NCBI RefSeq assembly: GCF_011300455.1
Contig: NZ_CP049869.1
Span: forward strand, 2,135,501 to 2,199,500
From: Sphingomonas piscis
Lineage (GTDB): Bacteria > Pseudomonadota > Alphaproteobacteria > Sphingomonadales > Sphingomonadaceae
Length of the DNA stretch: 64,000 nt
Direction: 5' to 3'
Part shown: in pieces, positions 44,730-52,763 of the stretch
Numbering within the stretch: position 1 is the first letter of the stretch
Layout: the number at the start of each line of letters is the position of its first letter
The notes under the pieces: model-generated
Databases searched by the model: none
What the model was told of the DNA's origin: nothing
What the model saw: the letters and a program-made list of their open reading frames with translations, nothing else
Position numbers and translations under genes: made by a program

Positions 44730-45275
44730 TTAGTAGGTAGTGGCAGTTTCGCGCGTGCGGCTCGAGCTGTGACCACCGGCGCGATAGATAATGTCCCGCG
44801 CCGTCTCGGCACCAACGCCGGCGCGGTCCGTATCAACGGACACGAAGATGCCGCCGCGGTTGATATGCTCTTCGTAATAGCTCGCGTCCTCGTCGCTGAC
44901 TCCGTGATCCGTCAGCAAACTGCCGACGCCGCCGGCAGCCGCACCAATCGCGGTTCCGGTCAGCGCTGCACCCGGGATTGCGGATGAGGCAATGGCGCCT
45001 GCCGCGGCCAGCGGCCCAACGCCGGGAATTGCGAGCGCTGCAACGCCGAGCAATGCGCCGACGCCCGCGCCGGCTGCCGTCTTGCTGATGAAGCTTCCAG
45101 TCTTTTCGCCGGCGCTATCATCCTCACCGTCACCGACATGCTCGGACGATTCCTCGCCCTGCTGTCCAACCACGGAAATGGCGCTCTCGTCGACGCCGGC
45201 GGAGCGAAGTTCCTCAATGGCGCGCTGCGCTTCGTCGCGGCTGTCGAACACGGCGGATGCGATACGGTCGCTCAT
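44730..45275 (-). CDS. General stress protein with glycine-zipper region (DUF1269/GSP17M-like)
   Basis: A 181-residue protein. Residues 1-40 (MSDRIASAVFDSRDEAQRAI, ELRSAGVDESAISVV) form the small alpha/beta domain seen in general stress protein 17M-like proteins. Residues about 65-125 are a long Gly/Ala-rich hydrophobic stretch (glycine zipper, likely membrane-inserting), then a conserved HGVSDEDASYYEEHINRGG segment. The start at 45275 follows AGGAG. A candidate EcfG promoter lies about 45 bases upstream, fitting control by the general stress response. Confidence 0.82.
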   Translation of the reverse strand: MSDRIASAVFDSRDEAQRAIEELRSAGVDESAISVVGQQGEESSEHVGDGEDDSAGEKTGSFISKTAAGAGVGALLGVAALAIPGVGPLAAAGAIASSAIPGAALTGTAIGAAAGGVGSLLTDHGVSDEDASYYEEHINRGGIFVSVDTDRAGVGAETARDIIYRAGGHSSSRTRETATTY

Positions 45276-45317
45276 GCAATTACTCCTGTATGATGAGGGA
45301 AGTGGTCCCGCATGCTC

Positions 45318-45342
45318 AACAGGGGGGAAGGTCCGCTGTTCC
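45318..45342 (-). promoter_or_regulatory. Candidate EcfG (general stress) promoter
   Basis: On the minus strand, GGAAC (45342-45338), 17 bases, then GTT (45320-45318). This matches the alphaproteobacterial EcfG consensus GGAAC-N16/17-GTT. It stands upstream of a predicted general stress protein gene. Confidence 0.55.
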
Positions 45343-45378
45343 TCGCTTCGCCGTTTCGACCAACCGTTGATCGATTGC

Positions 45379-46371
45379 TCAGTTGCCGCCGAACAGGCGC
45401 TGCCGCTCCCGCTCCGCCTCGAGCCCGGTGACCGTCGTGGCGCGAGGCTGACTGACGATGGCGCCGGCAGGCACATCGTCGAGTACCCAGGAGTTGCCAC
45501 CGATGATCGCCCGAGCGCCAATGGTCACCCGCCCGAGGATGGTGGCGCCGGCGTAGATCACCACATCGTCCTCCACCACCGGGTGGCGAGCATAATGGGT
45601 GAGCGGGCGGCGGGCGGAGAGTCCATGCGGCGCCCGAGCGCCCAGCGTAACCTGCTGGTAAAGCCGCACTCGCGCGCCGATCACGCAGGTTTCGCCAATC
45701 ACGACTCCGGTGCCGTGATCGATGAAGAAGCTCGGCCCGACAGTGGCGCCAGGGTGGATGTCGACTCCGGTCCGGGCATGGGCATCTTCGGAGATCATTC
45801 GGGCGACGATCGGTGCGCCGAGCTTGTGCAGCTCGTGCGCCAGCCGGTGGTAGAGGATGGCGTGGGCGCCCGGATAGCTGACGAGGATTTCCTCGATGGT
45901 GCGCACCGACGGATCGCCGAGGAAGGCGGCGTCAATGTCGCTGTCGACCAGCTCCCGCACCCGCGGCAGCGTCTCGCAGAAGAATCGGGCAAGTTCCTCG
46001 GCCCTGCCAGGCTCGAACGATGCGGTCGCCTGCGCCTCCCAATAACGGGTCTCCGACGCAATCTCTCCGGTCAGGAAGGACAGACCGGCTTCAAGTTCCC
46101 GAAACACGAAAGCGTCTTCATCGGCGATGCTGTCGTGAAGCCCGCCGAGCCGACGCGGGAACAGCGCACGGACCACATGTTCGATCGCAATCCGGACATT
46201 GTCGCGCCGGGGAAAGGCGACCCGCGATTCCGGGCGCACGGCCCGGCGATTCGCATCGCGCAGGGAGCGGAGCGCCTCGGCGGTGCCATAGATGCTGTTC
46301 TCCAGCGCGCGTGCACCAGACGAGGCGTTACCGTACTCGTCGAACTCGCCAATGTCGATCTGCGTAGCCAT
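45379..46371 (-). CDS. Serine O-acetyltransferase, EpsC/CysE family
   Basis: A 330-residue enzyme. The N-terminal half (to about 190) is a helical domain longer than in E. coli CysE; the C-terminal half is a left-handed beta-helix acyltransferase with hexapeptide repeats: DIHPGATVGPSFFIDHGTGV, VIGETCVIGARVRLYQQVTL and VIYAGATILGRVTIG. The His in IDHGTG and the Asp/His pair are catalytic. It makes O-acetylserine, the precursor of cysteine. The length and the N-terminal part match the EpsC-type serine acetyltransferases. Confidence 0.88.
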   Translation of the reverse strand: MATQIDIGEFDEYGNASSGARALENSIYGTAEALRSLRDANRRAVRPESRVAFPRRDNVRIAIEHVVRALFPRRLGGLHDSIADEDAFVFRELEAGLSFLTGEIASETRYWEAQATASFEPGRAEELARFFCETLPRVRELVDSDIDAAFLGDPSVRTIEEILVSYPGAHAILYHRLAHELHKLGAPIVARMISEDAHARTGVDIHPGATVGPSFFIDHGTGVVIGETCVIGARVRLYQQVTLGARAPHGLSARRPLTHYARHPVVEDDVVIYAGATILGRVTIGARAIIGGNSWVLDDVPAGAIVSQPRATTVTGLEAERERQRLFGGN

Positions 46372-46422
46372 GCACCGGCGATACGCTGGACAAGCTACAA
46401 TGTCTAGTCCGTAACTAGGGTA

Positions 46423-47139
46423 CTATTCCTGGCATGCGTCCATAAGGGACAATGCATCGCCGGTTGCCGCTGAAGAGGCGGTATTGTCGAAAATACACCA
46501 GGCCTCCGGCGCTTCTTCGGCCCTGATCGAGCGGGCGATATCACCGAGCCGATCAGCATAGCTCGACCGGTAGATGACCGGCGAGCCGTGAAGCCGCCAG
46601 TACGCCAGTTCGCGCCATCCGCCCGGCCGGGACGCGGTTTCGCAAATCGCCGGATCGGCGGCCACTCGGGCGACGCGCTCCTCGGCCAATAGTGCCTCCG
46701 CATCGGCTTCGAACCAGCTCGGGTGCCGCGGCTCGCAGACCAGGGCCGCGGCGGTGCGGCTCCGCAGCAGCTTGAAGAATGGTGCTGCGATCGCCGCATC
46801 GAACGCCAGCTTGGGTGGTAGTTGCACCAGGAGTACCGCGAGTTTCGACCCAAGCGCCTCGGCCTGCGGCAGGAAGTCGGTAAGCAGGTCGGCGCAGTTT
46901 ACCAGTTTTGCCTGATGGGTGATCGTCTTCGGGATCTTCACGGAAAACCGGAAGTCATCGGGAACGCTGTCCCGCCATCGCTCCCATGTCGACAGCCGAT
47001 GGGGCCGGTGAAAGCTGCTGTTGATCTCGGTGACCGGGAAGCGGGCCGCATATCGCTCAAGGGCGGTGCCTTCGCTTGCGAAATGCTCCGCGCTTACGGC
47101 TGGAATGCTCCAACCCGCTGTGCCGATGTTGACCTTCAC
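46423..47139 (-). CDS. DUF72 domain protein
   Basis: A 238-residue protein that covers the DUF72 (YecE-like) TIM-barrel fold: MKVNIGTAGWSIPAV at the N-terminus, EINSSFHRPHRLSTWERWRD and DFRFSVKIPKTITHQ, LVCEPRHPSWF and YWRLHGSPVIYRSSY. These proteins are widespread and of unknown catalytic role; a metal- or nucleic-acid-related function has been suggested but not shown. It is divergent from the receiver gene at 47295. Confidence 0.88.
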   Translation of the reverse strand: MKVNIGTAGWSIPAVSAEHFASEGTALERYAARFPVTEINSSFHRPHRLSTWERWRDSVPDDFRFSVKIPKTITHQAKLVNCADLLTDFLPQAEALGSKLAVLLVQLPPKLAFDAAIAAPFFKLLRSRTAAALVCEPRHPSWFEADAEALLAEERVARVAADPAICETASRPGGWRELAYWRLHGSPVIYRSSYADRLGDIARSIRAEEAPEAWCIFDNTASSAATGDALSLMDACQE

Positions 47140-47231
47140 GAAGCGTGAAACGCCGTTGCTTCCCGACAGTGCCCACGCGCAAAACCTGTCTGCGGAGCCA
47201 GTTGATGAATCGGCAGTTCGTCCCGTTCTGG

Positions 47232-47256
47232 GGAACGATGCCTCACAACAAGAGTT
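47232..47256 (+). promoter_or_regulatory. Candidate EcfG (general stress) promoter
   Basis: GGAAC (47232-47236), 17 bases, GTT (47254-47256). The -10 element ends 38 bases before the receiver-domain gene. Same spacing as the candidate site at 45318-45342. Confidence 0.5.
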
Positions 47257-47294
47257 CGCCGGTATAACAAAAGTGACAACTGCCGACTGGGATC

Positions 47295-47699
47295 ATGGAC
47301 GCCGCAAATATCCTGATTGTTGAAGACGAAATGCTCGTCGCGATGGAGCTGGAAGCCATATTGGAGGGGCTCGGCTACCGTCCCGTCGGCATTGCGCCCG
47401 ACCTTCAGTCCGCGGTTGAACTGGCCGAAGAGCCGCTCGACCTTGCCCTTGTCGACCTCAACTTGCGCGATGGCCTGACGGGGCCGGAAATCGGCAAGTC
47501 GCTGTGCGCAAAAGGGGTGAGCGTGTTGTTCATAACCGCCAATCCGCGAATCCTGGGCGACGGTATTGCCGGGGCGGTGGGCGTGCTGACCAAGCCGACG
47601 GACGAAGCCACGGTGCGCAGTGCCGTCGATTATGCGCTGCGCGTCCGCGCCGGCGATCGTGCCGTGACGCCGCCGCCCTCGCTTCGGTTGTTCGCTTAA
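47295..47699 (+). CDS. Response regulator, receiver domain only
   Basis: A 134-residue single-domain CheY-like protein: IVEDEMLVAMELE (acidic pocket), phosphoacceptor Asp in LALVDLNLRDGL, Thr in LFITANPR and Lys in GVLTKPTDEA. It ends shortly after the last helix. It is convergent with an HWE-type histidine kinase (gap of 12 bases), which may be its partner. The type fits the small receivers that work with HWE kinases in the alphaproteobacterial general stress response. An EcfG-like promoter lies upstream. Confidence 0.88.
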   Translation: MDAANILIVEDEMLVAMELEAILEGLGYRPVGIAPDLQSAVELAEEPLDLALVDLNLRDGLTGPEIGKSLCAKGVSVLFITANPRILGDGIAGAVGVLTKPTDEATVRSAVDYALRVRAGDRAVTPPPSLRLFA

Positions 47700-47711
47700 C
47701 CCTGTCTCACT

Positions 47712-48767
47712 CTAGCGGTGGAGATGTTCGGGCTTCACCGTCAGTACGGCATCGAGGCCCTGCGCATTCCACTCACGGTCCAGGCGCCCGCCCATTTGGT
47801 GGACGCTGAGGTCAACCAGCCGCGATCCGAACCCGTGACGCTGCGGCGGACCCGAAATCGGCGGGCCACCGCGCTCGGCCCAGCGGATCACCAGCTCGCC
47901 GTCAGCCAGGGCGATCGCCACCCGGACCCGGCCGTTGTCGGTGGATAGCGCGCCATATTTCGCGGAGTTGGTTGCAAGCTCGTGCATGATCAGCGCCATC
48001 GGGGTCGCACCGCGATCATCGATCTGCACCTCGTCACCGTCGACGGTGATGGCCTGCTCACCGTTGCGGAGATAAGGCTTGAAGATCTCGATCATCAGCC
48101 CCTGAAGCGATGACTCGCCGACCAACGTTCGCGATATCTCGCTGTGCGGTCGTGCATATTCATGGGCGCGGCCGAGCGCGGCAATCCTTTCGCGAAGCTC
48201 GCTGGCGAAGCTGCCGGCTTCGGGATGGTTGCGCGAAGACAGGCCGATCAGGCCGCCGATGACGGCGAAAATATTCTTGATGCGGTGGCTGAGCTCGCGG
48301 CTGAGGACCTCATTTTCCTCGGCTTGGCGCTTGCCTTCATCGATGTCGGTGCAGGTGCCGATCCAGCGGACGATCTCGCCGGCATCGTTCCGCAGCGCCG
48401 CTGCCCGCCCAAGCACCCAGCGATACTCACCGCTTCGGTGGCGAAGGCGATATTCAATCTCGTAAGGCTCACCGGTCGACATACTGTGCCGCCACCGCTC
48501 CCAGGCGAGCGGTTGGTCGTCGGGGTGGAACATGTTGTTCCAGCCTTCGCCGTCCGTCGAACTGTCCGCCACGCCGGTGAACTCATACCATTGCCGGTTG
48601 TAATAATCGTGGAAGCCGTCGGGCAGGGTCGACCAGACGATCTGCGGCATCGCATCCGCGATCATGGTGAATTGAAAGTCCAATTCGCGCAGGGCGTTTG
48701 GCCGGGCGAGCAGGTCGGATAATCGTTTTTCGGTCAACAGCTTGCCTTGCGCGGATCCGACCCGCAC
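47712..48767 (-). CDS. PAS-domain HWE-family sensor histidine kinase
   Basis: A 351-residue soluble kinase. Residues about 30-150 form a PAS domain (FTMIADAMPQIVWSTLPDGF, ending GTCTDIDEGK). The HWE core follows: H-box ELSHRIKNIFAVIGGL, N-box ALIMHELATNSAKYGAL and the W-x-E motif in VIRWAERGGP, with G-box GFGSRLV. No transmembrane segment; the PAS domain may bind a flavin or small ligand, but no LOV Cys motif (NCRFLQ) is present. The GTG start at 48767 follows GAGGGG. It is convergent with the receiver gene at 47295. Confidence 0.9.
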   Translation of the reverse strand: MRVGSAQGKLLTEKRLSDLLARPNALRELDFQFTMIADAMPQIVWSTLPDGFHDYYNRQWYEFTGVADSSTDGEGWNNMFHPDDQPLAWERWRHSMSTGEPYEIEYRLRHRSGEYRWVLGRAAALRNDAGEIVRWIGTCTDIDEGKRQAEENEVLSRELSHRIKNIFAVIGGLIGLSSRNHPEAGSFASELRERIAALGRAHEYARPHSEISRTLVGESSLQGLMIEIFKPYLRNGEQAITVDGDEVQIDDRGATPMALIMHELATNSAKYGALSTDNGRVRVAIALADGELVIRWAERGGPPISGPPQRHGFGSRLVDLSVHQMGGRLDREWNAQGLDAVLTVKPEHLHR

Positions 48768-48811
48768 TTGGCACCCCTCAAGCCAGGACGCAAATGTTGG
48801 CTAACCCACCT

Positions 48812-49534
48812 CTAACGGGGAAGCGTCGAGACGCTGGTGCCTTCCTGCTCGATCATGGCAGCGACTTGCGGTGCGACCCTGTCCGCCATGCGGGCGATAC
48901 CGGCAGCATTCGGGTGGATGCCGTCGGGGAGGAGCATGGCCCGGTCCGTGCTGACTCCAGCGAGGAAGGAAGGCTCAAAGGCGACATCGTGAAGCCGGGC
49001 AAGGTCGGCGAAGACCACTTCGAAGCGCGTGAAATAGGGATGCTGAAAGCCTTGAGGCGCGGTGATCCCGGTCAGCATGACGGGAATTCCCCGGCGCTTC
49101 AGTTCGATGATCATCGTCTCCAGATTGCGCCGGGTGACCGCCGGATCGAACAGCTGGAACACGTCGTTCGCGCCGAGGCCGAGAAGGACGAGGTCCGGCG
49201 TGCGCTTCAGTCGGGCGAGGGTCGGGCCCAGGCGGCGGAGCCCTCCTGACGTGGTCTCACCCGATACGCCGGCGTTGATCACCTCGGCGGTCAAGCCACG
49301 GGCGGCAAGCGCCTGCTGAAGCGCGGCAGGGAAGCTTCGCGCCGCCGGCACGCCGTAACCTGCATAAAGGCTGTCGCCGAATGCAAGCACCAGCGGCGGC
49401 TGCCGAGGAGCGGCAATCTCGCTCGCGGCCGTTGGGCCGTTACCCATGGCGGCCGTCGCGCCGCTATCCTGCTGCGAACAGGAAAGTGCGAGAGGGGCGA
49501 TCAGCGGCGTGAAATAATGTTTTCCGTCAGTCAC
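48812..49534 (-). CDS. Arylesterase, SGNH/GDSL (TesA-like), predicted lipoprotein
   Basis: A 240-residue protein. N-terminal lipoprotein-like signal with LALSC, a short linker, then the SGNH domain: block I LAFGDSLYAGYGVPA, GVSGETTSGG (block II Gly), block III LLGLGANDVFQ and block V LPDGIHPNAAG. This fits the TesA/arylesterase group, which cleaves ester and thioester bonds in the periplasm. The last segment (MADRVAPQVAAMIEQ) is typical. Confidence 0.88.
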   Translation of the reverse strand: MTDGKHYFTPLIAPLALSCSQQDSGATAAMGNGPTAASEIAAPRQPPLVLAFGDSLYAGYGVPAARSFPAALQQALAARGLTAEVINAGVSGETTSGGLRRLGPTLARLKRTPDLVLLGLGANDVFQLFDPAVTRRNLETMIIELKRRGIPVMLTGITAPQGFQHPYFTRFEVVFADLARLHDVAFEPSFLAGVSTDRAMLLPDGIHPNAAGIARMADRVAPQVAAMIEQEGTSVSTLPR

Positions 49535-49675
49535 TTACGGAATGTGGTGAGTGCCGGCCGAAAGTGAAGACATTCTGCCGTATCGAAGTGACCACCGGGC
49601 CGTGCGCCCGTTATCAGTCGCCGGGACGGGCGTCCGGCCTTCTCAACCTGCCGGCGGCGACCTAAGCAGCCTTGC

Positions 49676-50098
49676 ATGAACCAAGCTGACGTTCACCAGG
49701 GATCATGCCACTGCGGCGCGGTCCGGTTCGTGGTGGCGTGGACCATCGACGAACTCACCACCTGCGACTGCTCGCTGTGCGTGGCCCGGAACGCGCTGAT
49801 GGCCAAGGTTCCGGAAGCGTCGCTGACGCTCACTCAAGGTGAGGATCTGCTCACCGAGTATCGCTGGAACACCAAGGTGGCGCGGCACTATTTCTGCAGC
49901 CGCTGCGGCATTTACGTCTTCCACCGCAAGCGCGCCGCGCCCGACCATTTCGGAGTCAACATCTTCACCCTTGCCGGCTTCGACCCGGTCAGCGTTCCCC
50001 GCCGCGCCACAGAAGGCGAAAACATGACCGTCGAAGACCCGGACGCGCGACCCGAATGGCCGGGACCGCGTACCTCCTCGGGTCAAGCCCGGCCATGA
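49676..50098 (+). CDS. GFA-family (CENP-V/GFA) zinc-binding protein
   Basis: A 140-residue protein with the GFA fold: zinc-binding CHCGAVRF, CDCSLC and CSRCGIYVFHRKR. The family includes enzymes once described as glutathione-dependent formaldehyde-activating; most members have unknown substrates. The last bases overlap the HAD gene by four (ATGA), so the two are translationally coupled. A second GFA gene lies at 55152. Confidence 0.85.
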   Translation: MNQADVHQGSCHCGAVRFVVAWTIDELTTCDCSLCVARNALMAKVPEASLTLTQGEDLLTEYRWNTKVARHYFCSRCGIYVFHRKRAAPDHFGVNIFTLAGFDPVSVPRRATEGENMTVEDPDARPEWPGPRTSSGQARP

Positions 50099-50799
50099 CC
50101 ATCAAGCTCATCTGCCTCGATGCCGACGACACGCTTTGGCACAATATGAGGCACTTCAACGCGGCTGAGGAAAGCCTGTTCACCATGCTTCGGCCGTTCG
50201 CTGAAGCGGACATTGCCCGGGATCGGCTGGCGCGCTGCGAGGAGCGGAACCTCAAACTCTACGGCTATGGTGCCAAAGGTTTCACCTTGTCGATGATCGA
50301 GACTGCGCTGGAGGTCGGCGGCGACCGGCTTCCCCCGCAGCTGATCAGGGACATCCTCCACGCTGGAAGGCAATTGCTGGCGCATCCGGTGGAACTGCTC
50401 GGCGACATCCAGCAGACGCTGGAGTCGCTTGCGCAGCGCGGTCGGCTGGCGCTCGTCACCAAAGGCGACCTGCTTCACCAGGAAAGCAAGCTGGCAGCCT
50501 CGGGGCTCGGCGATCTCTTCGCTACCATCGAGATCGTCAGCGACAAGAAGGCGGCAACGTTCGAGCGACTGTTCGAGCGGCAGGGCGTTCGACCCGAAGA
50601 GGCGGTGATGGCTGGTGACTCTCTCCGCTCCGACGTGCTGCCCGCACTGGAGGCAGGCGCGTGGGCGGCGTTCGTACCCCACGACCTGCAATGGAGCCAT
50701 GAGCATGCGGAGGAGCCGGTGGGGCACCGGCGTTACAAGCGGCTGGGCTCCTTGGCGGATCTGCCGGCCTGGATCGATGAGATCGGGCTAGCGGCTTAA
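50095..50799 (+). CDS. HAD family hydrolase
   Basis: A 234-residue phosphatase of the HAD superfamily, subfamily IA: motif I LDADDTLWHN with the nucleophile Asp, motif II in LALVTKGD (Thr), motif III Lys in IVSDKKAATF and motif IV GDSLRSDVLPA. The cap domain (about 20-95) is helical. The start at 50095 overlaps the stop of the GFA gene; an upstream frame exists but no ribosome-binding site. The substrate is unknown; subfamily members act on nucleotides and sugar phosphates. Confidence 0.87.
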   Translation: MTIKLICLDADDTLWHNMRHFNAAEESLFTMLRPFAEADIARDRLARCEERNLKLYGYGAKGFTLSMIETALEVGGDRLPPQLIRDILHAGRQLLAHPVELLGDIQQTLESLAQRGRLALVTKGDLLHQESKLAASGLGDLFATIEIVSDKKAATFERLFERQGVRPEEAVMAGDSLRSDVLPALEAGAWAAFVPHDLQWSHEHAEEPVGHRRYKRLGSLADLPAWIDEIGLAA

Positions 50800-50951
50800 C
50801 TTCGGAGCGTTCGCAACGGGGTCAAAGCGGCCTCACTCAGCAATGCACACCGCGCCTGGCGCTGTTGTGATCACGTTAAGGACGTTGCGCACCCGATATG
50901 GGTCTGACATCTGTTGTATCCTGTACACCGGGGGCGGTGATGGGGGGCACT

Positions 50952-52031
50952 ATGAGTCAAACCTTCGAAGTCACTGCGGACGAGCAGGCGGCGCGGGCAA
51001 AGCCGGTCGGCGATGATCCTCGCGCAGTCACGGCCCGGCGCATCTTTCGTGGCGCCTTGATCTTCAATACCGCTCTCACTGTTTTCTGGCTGGTGTCTTG
51101 GGCAACGGACAGCCGGTTCTTCTTCGCCGAATATCGCATCACCCGGGCGGCCTTGCTGAACATCGGCGTCACGGTGGTCGGCTTCTACGTCCTACCGGGC
51201 CTGTTCTGGTGGGGCATCAAGTCGGTGCTGCTGCGATGGGTCGGCTTCGACAAGGCGGAACGGCGTGACGCTTTCTCGTCGCGGATGGATCGGCCCTACG
51301 ACGTCGGAGTCCTGACGTCGAAATATTCGGAGCGGAAGATCCGCATCGCCGACATGGTCGGTCGGCGTGGCCGCTTCGCCCTCCTGGCCTTCGCAGGTCT
51401 CTATTTCCTCTACACCGAGGTTCTAAAGAACCCGAAGCCGGACTTCGCCACCGCCTTTGCCACCAACAACCTGTTTGAAGGCGTTGTCGGCAGCTGGATC
51501 TTTCTAGGGCTCTTCCATGTGAACGGCTGGGTCGGCGCGATCTTCTACGGTCCCCAGACACGCGTCATGGACGGTTACCTCGGACGCGCCAACTGTCTGC
51601 TGATCACCACCTTGTGGACAGCCTTTAAGTTCATCTTGGTCCCGCTGAGCTTGCAGCTCGCGGCCGTATACCCGCGCGAGCAGTTCGCCGTCGTCTTTGG
51701 CCTGATCTGGCTGTCCTACATCACAACGGACGCCTTCGCCGAGATCTTCGGATCTCTGTTCGGCAGGCAAAGCATCAAGGTTTGGGGCGTCGGCGACGTC
51801 AACCGGAAGTCTGTGGTCGGCGTGGTCGCCGGTTTCGCCGGCGCGCTCGCCGTCAATCTGGCCCTGATCGGCGCCAATGGCCTGATGCTTGGACCATGGA
51901 TCGGTCTTGCGGTGGTGATCGCACTGTCGAACTGCCTGGTGGAGCTCTACTCACCGCGCGGCACCGACGACTTCACGATGGCAACGGCCAATGCACTTCT
52001 GTGCCTTGCATTTGGCGCTTGGGTGCTTTGA
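50952..52031 (+). CDS. Polytopic membrane protein, phytol/dolichol kinase-like
   Basis: A 359-residue protein with about eight hydrophobic segments. The C-terminal part, TTDAFAEIFGSLFGRQSI, then GDVNRKSVVGVVAGFAGALA and LVELYSPRGTDDFTMATAN, matches the CTP-dependent phytol/dolichol kinase-like pattern (GDxxAExxGxxxG, S-x-x-G, E-x-x-x-P-x-x-D-D/N). A role as a lipid or polyprenol kinase is inferred. The ATG at 50952 is chosen because GGGGGG stands at the right spacing. It has about 75 residues of extra N-terminal sequence and sits alone. Confidence 0.65.
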   Translation: MSQTFEVTADEQAARAKPVGDDPRAVTARRIFRGALIFNTALTVFWLVSWATDSRFFFAEYRITRAALLNIGVTVVGFYVLPGLFWWGIKSVLLRWVGFDKAERRDAFSSRMDRPYDVGVLTSKYSERKIRIADMVGRRGRFALLAFAGLYFLYTEVLKNPKPDFATAFATNNLFEGVVGSWIFLGLFHVNGWVGAIFYGPQTRVMDGYLGRANCLLITTLWTAFKFILVPLSLQLAAVYPREQFAVVFGLIWLSYITTDAFAEIFGSLFGRQSIKVWGVGDVNRKSVVGVVAGFAGALAVNLALIGANGLMLGPWIGLAVVIALSNCLVELYSPRGTDDFTMATANALLCLAFGAWVL

Positions 52032-52070
52032 TTCGACCGCGCCAGACCGGCCAGCCGTAACGGTGAAGAA

Positions 52071-52096
52071 TGTCCGCCTTCGGTGCAAAGCGGACA
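52071..52096. repeat. Short inverted repeat (TGTCCGC...GCGGACA)
   Basis: TGTCCGC (52071-52077) and GCGGACA (52090-52096) form a seven-base stem with a 12-base loop, just after the polytopic-protein gene. Related but degenerate pieces (GCCCGCTTTGGCGG near 52701, TAAGCGGACGTT near 52750) occur in the gap before uvrD. It resembles a dispersed intergenic repeat and lacks a T tract, so it is not a clear terminator. Confidence 0.45.
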
Positions 52097-52177
52097 CACG
52101 GCATCGGCGACCGATTGCATCAATCGACCATGGGACGTCCGCGAGCCCGTTGCCCGCGCTCTTGTCCTACCAGCTCG

Positions 52178-52555
52178 TTAAGCGCGGTTGGGTTTGAAGC
52201 TGACGCTGGTCACCCGGCCGAGATCATCCACGTTGCAGCGGAAGGTCTGGTCACTGTCTACCGCACCGGTGACGCGCAGGCCGTTTCGACTGTACCGGAC
52301 GTTGTTGATCGCGGTCACCTGGTTGCCGGCCTGGGCAGACACGGCGATCGCGCAGCGACCGATGGCGGTGCCGGCGTCCAACTTGACGCGTTCGAACGGC
52401 CCGCTTGGGAAAGACCAGCCTCTCGCCTCAAGGATGCTGCCCATTCCCGAGGGTAAGACCGGCCCGCCTATCGCGGGCGGCGCATAATATTCTTGTGCGG
52501 CAGCGGGGCCAGCGATGCCGGCCAAGGCGGCGAAGGCAACTGCAAAGCTTCTCAT
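52178..52555 (-). CDS. Secreted small protein of unknown function
   Basis: A 125-residue protein: signal peptide (MRSFAVAFAALAGIAGPAAA), then a mature part with two Cys (IGRCAIAV and FRCNVDDLGR) that could form a disulfide and a beta-strand-rich body ending VTSVSFKPNRA. GAGGAG precedes the ATG at seven bases. The family is not recognised, but similar small exported proteins are common in sphingomonads. The frame extends upstream without a signal peptide. Confidence 0.7.
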   Translation of the reverse strand: MRSFAVAFAALAGIAGPAAAQEYYAPPAIGGPVLPSGMGSILEARGWSFPSGPFERVKLDAGTAIGRCAIAVSAQAGNQVTAINNVRYSRNGLRVTGAVDSDQTFRCNVDDLGRVTSVSFKPNRA

Positions 52556-52763
52556 CGAAACACTCCTCGGAAGTCCGGGCACAAAGCACCGGAACGTGGA
52601 GACCAAACGCCGAGCAAAGCGCAGGATTACATGAACGCACAACAACAGCAAGTCGTGGTCGATCTAGCTGAAAAGGGGCGTAAGCTAGTAGCCGTTTGAG
52701 TGCCCGCTTTGGCGGAATGCAGACCCTGCTAAACGCCCGCAATGGATCGTAAGCGGACGTTCG

